Shown here piece by piece: positions 47,432 to 55,458 of a stretch of DNA of 64,000 nt. Position numbers and translations under genes: made by a program. Under the pieces are notes generated by a model, which saw only the letters and a list, made by a program, of their open reading frames with translations, was not told the DNA's origin and searched no databases. Source of the stretch: Mycolicibacterium llatzerense (lineage in GTDB: Bacteria > Actinomycetota > Actinomycetes > Mycobacteriales > Mycobacteriaceae); contig NZ_JXST01000009.1 in NCBI RefSeq assembly GCF_000878195.1, positions 87,784 through 151,783 of the forward strand, written 5' to 3'. Each line of letters starts with the position of its first letter. Position 1 is the stretch's first letter.

Positions 47432-48635
47432 CAGCCATGTTGGCTTTGGCCCAGGCGACTTCGTCTGAAGCGGTGCGGATGCACGCGTCGTAGTCGTCGC
47501 CGGTCTGGCCGAAGACGGTGACGCACTGGATCGACATGTGAGCCAACAGGCGGTCGTTGCAGGAGTCGACGCTGGTGCGCGCGGGAGTGCTTGCGAGGCA
47601 GAGCTGTTGGGTTTGGCAGGCGGCTACGAAGTTCGCCGACCGCCCGTCGCTGCTGCCGTAAGTGTCGGGTCCGCCCTGGCAGTGACCAGAGTGGCGCTGA
47701 GCATAGGTGACGGGGTCAATGCCGTCGGGGCGGTGGGCGCCGGACGGGTCGGTCACATACCCGGCGGGGTTCGGCGGGACGACCGCGCCAGCAGGTGTTC
47801 CGGCGGGCATGCCGGCCCAGTTCGGGGCCGGTGCCCCGGTAGTCGCCGCGTCGGAGGCCCGGTACGAGACGGTGATCGTGACCGGGAACGCGAAAATGCT
47901 CGTCGGGCCGAGGTCGACGGTGAGGTTGGATTGACCGGGTGGGAAACCGGGTCCCAGCGTGGGCGTGACGCCGACGAGCGCTTGGTTGGCGTCGGCGGCG
48001 GCCGGGATGCTGAAGGTGCCGATCACTCGGGCCGGATTGCCCGGTGCGGCATCGGTTTCCACCAACACTACGTTGTTGCCTTGCCGCAGATGTGTCGCTG
48101 CGGGCATCTTCACACCGAACGGGATCGTCGATGCGGAGAACACTGTTTTGCGGGTCACGGTGATGTCGACGCCGCCGCCGGAGTATGGGATCACCTGGTA
48201 GTCAACGTCATTGGAGCCGTAGATGGCGCCGCCGCCAGGTAGCCAGGCCGCCGGGCCCAGCGTCACTTCGCCGGGTAGGTGGATGGCGAGCTGGCGGTTC
48301 GGGTGTGCGGTAGGTGCAAAGATGCCGTCTTTGGCCCACATGGGCACTGTGGTCGCGCCGCGTTCGACTTGAGCTGTCAGCGGTCGTTCCATGCCGGCAG
48401 TTTCCCCTTGTGGAGTGGTAGAGGAAACACGCGCGCCGCCAATGGGATTCACTCGTGTGGGGTCCTCGGGCATGGGCCGCGGCGCCGGCACCGGGATCGG
48501 GGGCGGTGCCGGCGCCGCGGAGTCGGCAGCGGCGATCCGCAGCGGACCGCCGAGTGCGGCGAGCATCAATGCCGTCGCGATCAAGCTCGCCATCGAACGG
48601 CCGATCGATGCCTTCGGGTAATTCATTGGACTCAC
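47418..48635 (-). CDS. Secreted Cys-rich protein, possibly PLA2-like C-terminus
   Basis: 405 residues from GTG 48635, overlapping the porin stop by 4 bases. Signal peptide (hydrophobic A-S-L-I-A-T-A-L-M-L-A-A-L-G), Pro-rich linker, beta domain (90-270), and a Cys-rich C-terminal 110 residues with A-C-Q-T-Q-Q-L-C and S-C-N-D-R-L-L-A-H-M. The Cys spacing recalls bacterial phospholipase A2, but the catalytic His-Asp pair is replaced by T-Q, so it would be an inactive binding module. Encoded between the porin and the toxin, so likely part of the same envelope assembly. Confidence 0.65.
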   Translation of the reverse strand: MSPMNYPKASIGRSMASLIATALMLAALGGPLRIAAADSAAPAPPPIPVPAPRPMPEDPTRVNPIGGARVSSTTPQGETAGMERPLTAQVERGATTVPMWAKDGIFAPTAHPNRQLAIHLPGEVTLGPAAWLPGGGAIYGSNDVDYQVIPYSGGGVDITVTRKTVFSASTIPFGVKMPAATHLRQGNNVVLVETDAAPGNPARVIGTFSIPAAADANQALVGVTPTLGPGFPPGQSNLTVDLGPTSIFAFPVTITVSYRASDAATTGAPAPNWAGMPAGTPAGAVVPPNPAGYVTDPSGAHRPDGIDPVTYAQRHSGHCQGGPDTYGSSDGRSANFVAACQTQQLCLASTPARTSVDSCNDRLLAHMSIQCVTVFGQTGDDYDACIRTASDEVAWAKANMAGGPE

Positions 48636-49372
48636 AGGTCTTTCGGTTCGCCGTAGAGGGTTTGGGTGTCGTTGCCGTTGTCGGTGCGAACCCGAATGGT
48701 GGTGTAGGACTGGATTTTCACCTGGCCGCCGCAGCCGTCGGCTTCGATGTTCTGCTCGCGCAGGTTCGACACCGCATGCATGGTGCGCAGGCTGATCCGG
48801 TCCATCGGAACTTGCGCCAGCCCACCAGGTTTGAGCAGGACACGGATGTAGCCACCGAGGTGTTCCTGCACACCGAGGGTGGCTCCGGCCGAGGCGCCGG
48901 CGAAGCCGCCTCCACCACCGCCCCCGCCCCCGGCACCGCCTTGGCCCTGCCCGTAGCCGCCGCCGTAGACCTGGCCGTTGATCTGCTGATAAGGGGTGAT
49001 GCCGATATCGGCGCCGACCTCGACACCGGGGGAGGAGTCGGTGCGGCACCCCACGAAATACCCGGATTCGAGTTGGGCGTCCTGAATCACCGCGCCCCCG
49101 GTTCCGGTGATGCGCGCCTCCGAGCGCAGCGTCACTCGCGCTTGCCAGGAATTGGATGCCCCGGCCAGGTTGTCGATGTGATTGATCACCTCGTTGGTGG
49201 TGTTCACGTCCACCACCCAGCCGTCATCGGTGACGAACTGCGTCCACCGATCCGGCATCGGCTGCGGATCAGCGACCGACACCGCCACCGGAGATGCCCA
49301 CGCAGCGACAGATACAGCGAACACCAATGCCGCTGCGCCGAGACGCAGCGATGACCACCCAAAACCGACCAT
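48632..49372 (-). CDS. MspA-family porin-like protein
   Basis: 246 residues from ATG 49372 with GGGGGA 8 bases upstream. Signal peptide to about residue 32. MspA landmarks: W-V-V-D-V near the mature start, L-E-S-G-Y-F-V-G-C before the centre, and the end motif T-L-Y-G-E-P-K-D-L matching T-T-Y-G-E-P-W of MspA. A Gly-rich stretch (G-Q-G-G-A-G then nine Gly) and two Cys residues are unlike MspA. MspA forms octameric outer-membrane pores in mycobacteria. First gene of the toxin operon. Confidence 0.82.
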   Translation of the reverse strand: MVGFGWSSLRLGAAALVFAVSVAAWASPVAVSVADPQPMPDRWTQFVTDDGWVVDVNTTNEVINHIDNLAGASNSWQARVTLRSEARITGTGGAVIQDAQLESGYFVGCRTDSSPGVEVGADIGITPYQQINGQVYGGGYGQGQGGAGGGGGGGGGFAGASAGATLGVQEHLGGYIRVLLKPGGLAQVPMDRISLRTMHAVSNLREQNIEADGCGGQVKIQSYTTIRVRTDNGNDTQTLYGEPKDL

Positions 49373-49609
49373 GTATGAATCCCCCTGTGAAGACCGGCTC
49401 CAAGCCCCCCGGCTCGCTTGGTCTTTCACTCAATACCGCGAACAATCGCATAAGCTGATTGGCGCGTCAACCCGTACGCTTGCCGGCTAACTGCAGCAAA
49501 CCAGATAGGCAACCTACGGAAGTGGGCGGTATGCCGATTCCAGCAAAATGGGGGATGACGATGAGCAGGCACTGTGGCTAGCAATGGGATCAGCCCGGGA
49601 GGGCCTGTG

Positions 49610-50281
49610 GTGAATGCCGCGTTGGCTCGCGCCAGCATCTTCCACGGTGTCAGTCCGGACCTTCTGGACGCGGCGGTCAGTCAACTTGATTGGGTATCAT
49701 TTCCGGAGCGACACAACGTGTTTCGCGAAGGCGACGCCGGCGACCGGCTCTACATCATCACCGCCGGCAGAGTCAAAGTCGCCTGTGCAAGCAAGCACTC
49801 CGACACCCTGATCGCCGTCCTGGGACCCTCTGATGTTTTCGGTGAAATCGCCCTCCTGGACCCAGGTCCGCGCACATCCACCGTCACCACAATCACCGCC
49901 GTGCGCACCGCGACAATGACCCGTACAGCACTGCGGTCCTGGATGAGCCAGGACCCCCAGGCTGCCGAGCAGATGCTTCGCGTGCTGGCACGGCGGCTGC
50001 GCCGCACCACCAACAAGCTGTGCGACCAGACATTTAACGACGTCCCTGGGCGTCTCGCCACCCTGCTACTGGACCTGGCCAACCGCTTCGGCGAATCCGA
50101 CAATGGGACACTGCGGATCGACCATCAGCTCAACCAGCACGAGCTTGCCCAGCTCGCCGGATCAACCCGCGAATCGGCCAACAAGGCTCTCGCGTCGTTC
50201 GTCGATCGGGGCTGGATTCGTATGCAGAGCAAGACGATTAGCATTGTCGATCCAGCGGCGCTGGCCAAGCGCGCGCGATGA
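49610..50281 (+). CDS. CRP/FNR-family transcriptional regulator (mycobacterial CRP paralogue)
   Basis: 223 residues from GTG 49610 (GGGAGGG upstream; GTG 49574 and 49607 also in frame), close to the 224 of mycobacterial CRP. cAMP pocket region F-G-E-I-A-L-L-D-P-G-P-R-T-S replaces the usual R-T-S-x-A pattern only slightly; the C-terminal winged helix has L-A-G-S-T-R-E-S-A-N-K-A-L. Diverges from the MspA/toxin operon across about 240 bases, so it may control it. Confidence 0.88.
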   Translation: MNAALARASIFHGVSPDLLDAAVSQLDWVSFPERHNVFREGDAGDRLYIITAGRVKVACASKHSDTLIAVLGPSDVFGEIALLDPGPRTSTVTTITAVRTATMTRTALRSWMSQDPQAAEQMLRVLARRLRRTTNKLCDQTFNDVPGRLATLLLDLANRFGESDNGTLRIDHQLNQHELAQLAGSTRESANKALASFVDRGWIRMQSKTISIVDPAALAKRAR

Positions 50282-50379
50282 TTGCCCGCGGATGATCATC
50301 AGGCGAGCACTCAGCGCTGGCTGCTGCGGCAGGGTCCGCGAATTGCCGTAGACGGCCACGTTGCTACCTGTGGTGCGCG

Positions 50380-50778
50380 TCAGTTCCGTCCATCGTGTGG
50401 CGTTGCTCGCCTAGCCGCCCTGCCCGCGATAACCGCTGTATACAACGCAATGCCGATGAATGCGACGAGGCAACCGATGCCAAGGAGTATCACCGGCCCC
50501 GGCGGCCATGAACGCACGATCACAGCCAGCAGCAGGCCGCACGCGATCACCGCGTTCGCCCCGTGCAGCGGTGCGAGGCGCCACGCAGCCCGGTGGGCCG
50601 GCGACCCACGCTTGATCGCTGCGCATCGTCGACGGAGTACGGATGCCCGTCAACTGATTGCGGGCCAGGCGCCCAGTGGCTGCTCGGCAGCTGGCGACGA
50701 CCAGGACCACTGTGACGACACTTTCGGTGACGATGAAGACCGTAGCGATCGACGCTGCAGCGAGACGTTCAGGTTCGA
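50380..50778 (-). pseudogene. SdpI-like small membrane protein, frameshifted
   Basis: The N-terminal half is read in one frame (T-V-V-L-V-V-A-S-C, then G-R-L-A-R-N-Q-L-T-G-I-R-T-P-S-T-M-R-S-D) and the C-terminal half in another (H-R-A-A-W-R-L-A-P-L-H-G-A-N-A-V, then two hydrophobic segments ending R-A-A-R-R). The join is at about 50595-50599, where one extra base in GGCCCAC would explain the shift. No ATG/GTG/TTG precedes the N-terminal helix (ATC 50778 is the earliest plausible position). SdpI proteins give immunity to the SdpC toxin or act as accessory membrane proteins. A sequencing error cannot be excluded. Confidence 0.6.
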
Positions 50779-50941
50779 TTATGTCCTCTCACATTCCAGG
50801 GGCACATCCCCTGTGAACGAAAGTCGGTTCGGGAAGGCTTTCGGGTCGACCGAATATCTGAGATTGGACGAGATAGCGGCACGACCGTGTACTGCTTCGC
50901 CGACGAGTTGGCCGTCATGGCTTCGGCGGCGGCGTTTGTTG

Positions 50942-51286
50942 CTAGTCATCGAATTCGTGGCCTGCTGCGGTGGCGGTGGTGATGAGCGCGCCGACCACGT
51001 CGGAGTCGGTCACCGCGGGACGCATCAAGGCCGCAAGTGTCAGCAGTTGGTCTCGATCGCCAAAGGCGGCGAATGTTCCTGCCTCAGAGTCAAATTCGAA
51101 CTCGCCGGAAAGATCCGGGCGGTAGCTGCTGATCAGGTATTCGGCCACTCCCGTCCAAAAGTAGCCGTTCGCCAGATGACCGTGAGCCTCCACGGCCGCG
51201 TCCACAGCCAGATCGCCGGTGCTCAGCAGCAACTGCACCGATGCGGGATTCTCCTCGTCAAGGAAGAACGGGTCCACCAGTGACAC
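50942..51286 (-). CDS. Imm51-family-like immunity protein
   Basis: 114 residues, acidic and soluble. The pattern A-x-H-G-H-L-A-N-G-Y-F-W-T-G-V-A-E-Y-L, then F-E-F-D-S-E-A-G-T-F, and the end A-G-H-E-F-D-D is what I recall for Imm51, an immunity family of polymorphic toxin systems. No matching full toxin is next to it; only a 62-codon frame lies upstream. An orphan immunity gene would protect against toxins of relatives. Family assigned from memory. Confidence 0.65.
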   Translation of the reverse strand: MSLVDPFFLDEENPASVQLLLSTGDLAVDAAVEAHGHLANGYFWTGVAEYLISSYRPDLSGEFEFDSEAGTFAAFGDRDQLLTLAALMRPAVTDSDVVGALITTATAAGHEFDD

Positions 51287-51289
51287 CTC

Positions 51290-51478
51290 TCATTTCGTCT
51301 TGTCTCCGATGATCCGGGCGGTCAGTTCACGAGGAACGCTGTTCTGCAAGGTGTAGTCGGGCGCCCGCCCCGAAACCGAATGCCACCCGACGGTGATCTG
51401 GCGCACAGTAGACGGCGGTGCTGTCGCACCACCGCGAGCCTCCCTTCGAGGCAGCTTGGGGGACAACGAATTCCACAT
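51290..51478 (-). CDS. Short ORF, possible truncated toxin C-terminus
   Basis: 62 residues from ATG 51478, ending 3 bases before the Imm51-like gene. The last part (T-V-G-W-H-S-V-S-G-R-A-P-D-Y-T-L, then R-E-L-T-A-R-I-I-G) looks like the end of a folded domain rather than a complete protein. An in-frame stop lies just upstream of the ATG. It could be the residue of the toxin once paired with the immunity gene. Confidence 0.35.
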   Translation of the reverse strand: MWNSLSPKLPRREARGGATAPPSTVRQITVGWHSVSGRAPDYTLQNSVPRELTARIIGDKTK

Positions 51479-51532
51479 CGACTAGCTGAGAACTCAACCG
51501 GCGCTATGAACAGGCTCGGTGAGTTTGTGCGT

Positions 51533-52294
51533 TCATTGTTGCCACCACGGGTTCAGGACAATCGATTCGCCGGGGTTCCATCCGCAGAGCATGGTGTTAC
51601 GGCCGGCGGGGGTGACCAGTGGCAGGTACGCGGTGTAAGCGAATCCGCCGACGGTAAGGGTGACCAGGTCGATATCGGCGGCTGCCGACTGCCAGTGCGG
51701 TATCCATAGCTCGTCGAACTGCTGAAACTCATGGCTGCGGAAGACGCGGTGCTTGGCGGGGTAGCGGTCTACCAGGGCGGTCCAGTCCTCGGGACTGGCG
51801 ATCGTGAACCGCCGATCGCCGCGGTACTGGGATGGAAGATGTTGTACTGCAACAGGTTTGTTGTCTGAGTGCTCGTCGGCGCAATAATGCCGCACAATCT
51901 GCATGTCGCCGCCGAACGCCTGGGAGACAGTCGGGTAGCCGGCTGGTTCCATCCACCATCCGCCTGTGAGCCGAGTGGGGCGTTCAGGCTGAATGACGAG
52001 ATGCTCGTGCAGGATCGGTTGGAACCACCAGCGCGCACCCGGATGGTTCAACAGCGCCGCCACCGTCTCGGGGTCGGGGTCCTGGGTCCAGCCCATCACC
52101 TCAGTCCAGTGGCGGTCTGCGAACGCCACCATGCCGGCCTGGGACTGCAACCTTTCCAGTCCTTCGACGCCGTCCATCCCGATGATCTCCACATCCAGAC
52201 AGTGGCCGTTGTTAGCGATCGCTCTCTGTACGTGGTCAACGAACGATCTCCATACGGGGCCGACGCGCTGGTGTTGCTGGGGTGTCATGCCCAC
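51533..52294 (-). CDS. Hypothetical protein, 253 residues
   Basis: Soluble, Trp-rich protein (M-G-W-T-Q-D-P-D-P, R-W-W-F-Q-P-I-L-H, and a final V-L-N-P-W-W-Q-Q). No signal peptide or membrane segment; no family recognised. It is the last of three minus-strand genes spaced 7 bases apart (EspR-like, small protein, this gene), so it is probably in an operon controlled by the EspR-like protein. ATG 52288 is an alternative start. Confidence 0.65.
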   Translation of the reverse strand: MGMTPQQHQRVGPVWRSFVDHVQRAIANNGHCLDVEIIGMDGVEGLERLQSQAGMVAFADRHWTEVMGWTQDPDPETVAALLNHPGARWWFQPILHEHLVIQPERPTRLTGGWWMEPAGYPTVSQAFGGDMQIVRHYCADEHSDNKPVAVQHLPSQYRGDRRFTIASPEDWTALVDRYPAKHRVFRSHEFQQFDELWIPHWQSAAADIDLVTLTVGGFAYTAYLPLVTPAGRNTMLCGWNPGESIVLNPWWQQ

Positions 52295-52301
52295 ATTCCT
52301 T

Positions 52302-52559
52302 TCACGATGGCGTCGGCGGTCGCGTCGACCACAGATGGTGCGGCGGCTCTTGCTGGCTCTTCACGGCAGCTGACTGGCTCTGCAGCAATGCTCTTGTCGC
52401 GGTGGAGGTTTTGCCACCTTGCGCCGCAAAGCGTGGTGCCGCGGCGATCTCGGCGCCACGCAGGTTCAGATGTTCGCGATTGGTGCTTCCTAGTCGGGTT
52501 GAGTCCATGCGGTAGTGATCGTCATCATCAGCATTGCTACTGACCGGTTCTGAGGCCAT
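52302..52559 (-). CDS. Small hypothetical protein, 85 residues
   Basis: Polar, with an Asp run (N-A-D-D-D-D-H-Y-R), a Ser/Gln-rich middle and a Pro-rich end. No family recognised, and the composition is not strongly protein-like. Support comes from position: 7 bases from both flanking genes on the same strand, as expected in a compact operon. Confidence 0.4.
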   Translation of the reverse strand: MASEPVSSNADDDDHYRMDSTRLGSTNREHLNLRGAEIAAAPRFAAQGGKTSTATRALLQSQSAAVKSQQEPPHHLWSTRPPTPS

Positions 52560-52566
52560 TACGTGC

Positions 52567-52998
52567 CTAACTCGCGGTGGGTGTGTTGGCGGGACAGTCG
52601 ACCGAGTCGAGGAGCCGGTCGCGCACGGCGGGCGCCAGCGTCATGAGCGCTGTGGTTAGTTCGCGCACGCTCTGGTCGTGGACGAGGTCCAGCCAGTCCA
52701 GATCAGCGTCGACGACGCGGACGTAGCTGCTGTCGGTGTCGAAGTATTCGACACCGACACCGAAGAATTCGGCCAGCATCTCCACGGTCCGTGCGGACGG
52801 ACAGCTGCGTACTCCGGTGCGCAGTTGCGACAGATACGGCGCAGACAGCTGGTATCCACGGCCGGCCAGCGCCTCCGTAACCTCGACGTTTCGATAGGGG
52901 CCGCGCCCGGGCGAGTACACAACGGCGAACAATCGATTCAATCGTTCGGTGAACGCGTCGACATCCACCGACACCCTGGCGCGTTTCCTGTCGGCCAT
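52567..52998 (-). CDS. EspR-like helix-turn-helix DNA-binding protein
   Basis: 143 residues from ATG 52998 (GGGGGA upstream). Closely follows EspR, the nucleoid-associated regulator of ESX-1 in M. tuberculosis: R-L-N-R-L-F-A-V-V-Y-S-P-G-R-G-P, V-T-E-A-L, then Y-Q-L-S-A-P-Y-L-S-Q-L-R-T-G, which is the recognition helix, and A-x-F-F-G-V in the dimerisation half. EspR is 132 residues. Here it lies in an island without ESX genes. It may silence or control the island cluster. Confidence 0.85.
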   Translation of the reverse strand: MADRKRARVSVDVDAFTERLNRLFAVVYSPGRGPYRNVEVTEALAGRGYQLSAPYLSQLRTGVRSCPSARTVEMLAEFFGVGVEYFDTDSSYVRVVDADLDWLDLVHDQSVRELTTALMTLAPAVRDRLLDSVDCPANTPTAS

Positions 52999-53314
52999 GC
53001 AATCCCCCTGAATGTGATTGTGGTACAGAGACTTACAGCCCGTCCTACTCGGCGGGAGGGACTGGTATGTGTGGCGTACGAGCGCCTGGTGATGACCGCC
53101 CGGGGGTGCGGCATCTGGGTTGACTACTGAACCAATTGAAGCCGCAGACGGCAAACCCAACGTGTGCACGTTAGCTCAAAACCGATCCAAGGTGTTGACA
53201 GCTACTCATCGATATGAGTTGACGAGTCGGTTGGTTCGTGGAATTCTCCTGAATATCAGTTGGAGAGTCAATCGGGCCGGGGGGCTTTGGTCAGGCTTTT
53301 GCAAGGGGGAAGCA
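52999..53314. other. Non-coding divergent region upstream of the EspR-like gene
   Basis: About 316 bases with no supported gene on either strand. AT-richer at 53190-53270 than around it. Contains the dyad at 53204-53219 and a TTGACA-like hexamer at 53195-53200. Confidence 0.45.
53204..53219. promoter_or_regulatory. Dyad in the EspR-like gene upstream region
   Basis: ACTCAT-CGAT-ATGAGT, a perfect 6-base inverted repeat with a 4-base centre, 205 bases upstream of the EspR-like start and 95 bases before the small-protein pseudogene. A possible operator for the EspR-like regulator. Confidence 0.35.
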
Positions 53315-53482
53315 GTGTTTCGTGGTATGCCGCGCGTAGTGCGGTCTCTCGTATCAATGCCGGCGCTGTTCGCGGCGACGATTGTGGCTACCTTCAGAAC
53401 GTCAGACGTGGTCGTTGCTGGCCGGTGAACTCAGCCCCGTGAGGGTTACGTCGCTGACGATCCATGGGCGGACGGGCAGTAG
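53315..53482 (+). pseudogene. Small protein (55 codons) with an in-frame nonsense codon
   Basis: GTG 53315 has an excellent ribosome site (AAGGGGGA). It reads M-F-R-G-M-P-R-V-V-R-S-L-V-S-M-P-A-L-F, hits TGA at codon 38, then continues in frame to Y-V-A-D-D-P-W-A-D-G-Q before TAG 53480-53482. It aligns without gaps over most of its length with the intact 54-residue protein at 56598-56762, which has arginine near the TGA site, so the TGA looks like a recent nonsense mutation. The function of the family is unknown. Confidence 0.6.
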
Positions 53483-53542
53483 CGTCGTCGCCGCGGTGAA
53501 ACCTGGCGACAAACACCGCACCTCCAATATCGCTGAGGGGCA

Positions 53543-54082
53543 ATGAGTCCCGAGCCAACCCGCAAGCGCTGGCACATTGCACGTGTCGCCCACGTCACCG
53601 GGGACGTCGCCTGGTGGGTGTTCGTGGTCGCTCGACTGATGGCGGAGATGAACACATCCGGCCTCCCACGTCGCTACGCAGACTACGAGCCACCGGCGGC
53701 GTTCGGAATCGGCCTGGGTCATGTCGACGCAGGCTGGACCTCCTACGCGCCGCTGACGGACCACCCAGCGCCGGGACTTAGTGACCGCCTCCTCAGCGCA
53801 GACGTCATGTCGGCGTGGGTGATTGGCGCTCTAGTGCTGGTGGTGATCGCCGCGGTCGTCGAAGCCGGTGCGGTCGGCCGCTGGCCCGCCGGCGCCGCCA
53901 CCATCGTAGCCCCGATCATCGGAGCGACAGTCGTTCTCACCGCACTCTACGAGCGCGCCGGTTCCTTCACCGGTGGCGTACAGCTGAGCCTGGTCGCCGT
54001 GTTCGCGTTGGTGCTCATCGGCATCGCAATCCGCCAGGTATGGAGCCAGGCGTTGGCACCGCGCCCCATACATGGAAGCTGA
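53543..54082 (+). CDS. Membrane protein, about four helices
   Basis: 179 residues from ATG 53543 (GAGGGG upstream). N-terminal hydrophobic region at about 20-34, then three transmembrane segments from about 90 (W-V-I-G-A-L-V-L-V-V-I-A-A-V-V, and A-A-T-I-V-A-P-I-I-G-A). No family recognised. Followed after 32 bases by another unknown membrane protein on the same strand, probably co-transcribed. Confidence 0.65.
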   Translation: MSPEPTRKRWHIARVAHVTGDVAWWVFVVARLMAEMNTSGLPRRYADYEPPAAFGIGLGHVDAGWTSYAPLTDHPAPGLSDRLLSADVMSAWVIGALVLVVIAAVVEAGAVGRWPAGAATIVAPIIGATVVLTALYERAGSFTGGVQLSLVAVFALVLIGIAIRQVWSQALAPRPIHGS

Positions 54083-54114
54083 CAACCCTCACAGGACCGA
54101 AAGGCCGACAACCG

Positions 54115-55182
54115 ATGTGGATGCGAACAACGCACATGACAGAGCGAACACGGTGGCTGATCGGATCGGGCCTGATGTTTGCCTGGACCTTCGGCATCTC
54201 GGCGTGGACGCTGACCCGGTACGGGTACGGCATCCACGATTGGCTGTGGTGGCTCGTGTGTGCGGTCGTTGGTGCCGCCGTCAGCCTGACAGTCGGGTGG
54301 ATCAGCGTCTTCACCACGCGGCAGATTGTTGACGCCCAGCGTGATGCCGTTGCCGGACTTGACCAGGAGCAACTCGATGAGCTGGCCCGCGCCTGGAAAC
54401 GCGGCCCGGTCCCTGACGATCCCGCTGTTCTTGTTGCGGTGCTGCGCCGCCGCGATCTGTTAGAGCACTACCGCCGCCGCACTCTGCGTATGCGCTTCGT
54501 TGTCGCAGCCCTCCTGGGCGTTCGGGCTTTTGCGGCGGTATTGGTGAACTTCACGCGCCACAACTATGGGGCGACTGTGCTCATTCTGGCGCTCTGGGTG
54601 GTGTGCCTGCTCGCCGTGTTTTGGTCCGAGATTCGTGAAAAGCTGCGACGACCCAGGCTGATGCAACTACGCGCAGCAGCCGATCACGACCCGCAGGTAT
54701 CCGCGGCGATCGCCGATCCCGTCACCCCGATGCCGCGACCCAACTGGCGCTGGTGGACGGTCGCCTTCGCCGTGATCGTTGCACTGGCGTACGGTGCCCT
54801 GTTGGGTACCGCCACCTACTTCTCCCCGAAAGAGCGGGGCTGCCGAGTTGCACGGTCAGTCGTGCATGACATATACGCCAACCGCGAGTGGTTTTGGACC
54901 ACCAACATCGGCCCGACCGGGCGACCACTGGACGACTATCAACACCTAGCCCAACAGTTGCGCGATAATGCCACCGCAGCAGAGGGATTCCCCGACATCG
55001 CCCCCCACGCACGCCGCATTGCCGAACTTGCCGACCGGGCCGCCACCATCGTCGCCACGGCCCGGCAACAAACCGACGACGTCAGCAGGGATGCATTGCG
55101 GCACGACCAAACTGCTTATGCTCAGATTCTCGATGCGGTTGCCAATGAGGAAAAGCCGCTCGCGCAGACGTGCTGGCCGTGA
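54115..55182 (+). CDS. Membrane protein with large soluble C-terminus
   Basis: 355 residues from ATG 54115 (ATG 54136 possible). Two N-terminal transmembrane helices (about 13-60), a charged cytoplasmic stretch with R-R-R-D-L-L-E-H-Y-R-R-R, two more helices (about 125-165), and one at about 215-240, then a 110-residue soluble tail with helical character and two Cys. Family not recognised; second gene of a pair with the preceding one. An upstream extension into that gene is a different reading frame of it and is not used. Confidence 0.65.
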   Translation: MWMRTTHMTERTRWLIGSGLMFAWTFGISAWTLTRYGYGIHDWLWWLVCAVVGAAVSLTVGWISVFTTRQIVDAQRDAVAGLDQEQLDELARAWKRGPVPDDPAVLVAVLRRRDLLEHYRRRTLRMRFVVAALLGVRAFAAVLVNFTRHNYGATVLILALWVVCLLAVFWSEIREKLRRPRLMQLRAAADHDPQVSAAIADPVTPMPRPNWRWWTVAFAVIVALAYGALLGTATYFSPKERGCRVARSVVHDIYANREWFWTTNIGPTGRPLDDYQHLAQQLRDNATAAEGFPDIAPHARRIAELADRAATIVATARQQTDDVSRDALRHDQTAYAQILDAVANEEKPLAQTCWP

Positions 55183-55383
55183 CTCGTCATCGACTCCTGC
55201 CGGCGGGGACGGCGAATCCCACTGATGAGTGCACTCTGCCGATGCCTCGCGCACGGGCAGTCAGAACTGCATCGAGTTGTGGGCTAGATCACTGTTCGGT
55301 TTTGCGGCTGGTTCCCGACTACACCTTGGACAAGCTCGTCGTCGTTGCCGCGGCGTCGGTTTGTTGGAAAAGGGGATGTGGGC

Positions 55384-55458
55384 ATGGGTGATTTCTCGTC
55401 GGCGCAGGTGACGCCTGCGCCGCGGGCGTTGGGACCATCCAGGAGCGGGTGTCGATGA
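55384..55458 (+). CDS. 24-residue leader peptide-like ORF
   Basis: ATG 55384 with AAAAGGGGA upstream encodes 24 residues starting M-G-D-F-S-S-A-Q-V. Its TGA (55456-55458) overlaps ATG 55455 of the next gene as ATGA, suggesting translational coupling. No other support; it may simply be the ribosome entry for the downstream gene. Confidence 0.35.
   Translation: MGDFSSAQVTPAPRALGPSRSGCR

Noticed and set aside
47538..48242. Plus-strand 234-codon frame
   Set aside because: Antisense to the secreted Cys-rich protein, which has a signal peptide and operon context.
50282..51283. Plus-strand open frame of 333 codons
   Set aside because: Covers the antisense of the SdpI remnant and the Imm51-like gene; no domain and biased composition.
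53120..53314. Upstream extension of the small-protein pseudogene
   Set aside because: The homologue at 56598 begins at M-F-R, and a strong ribosome site lies just before GTG 53315.
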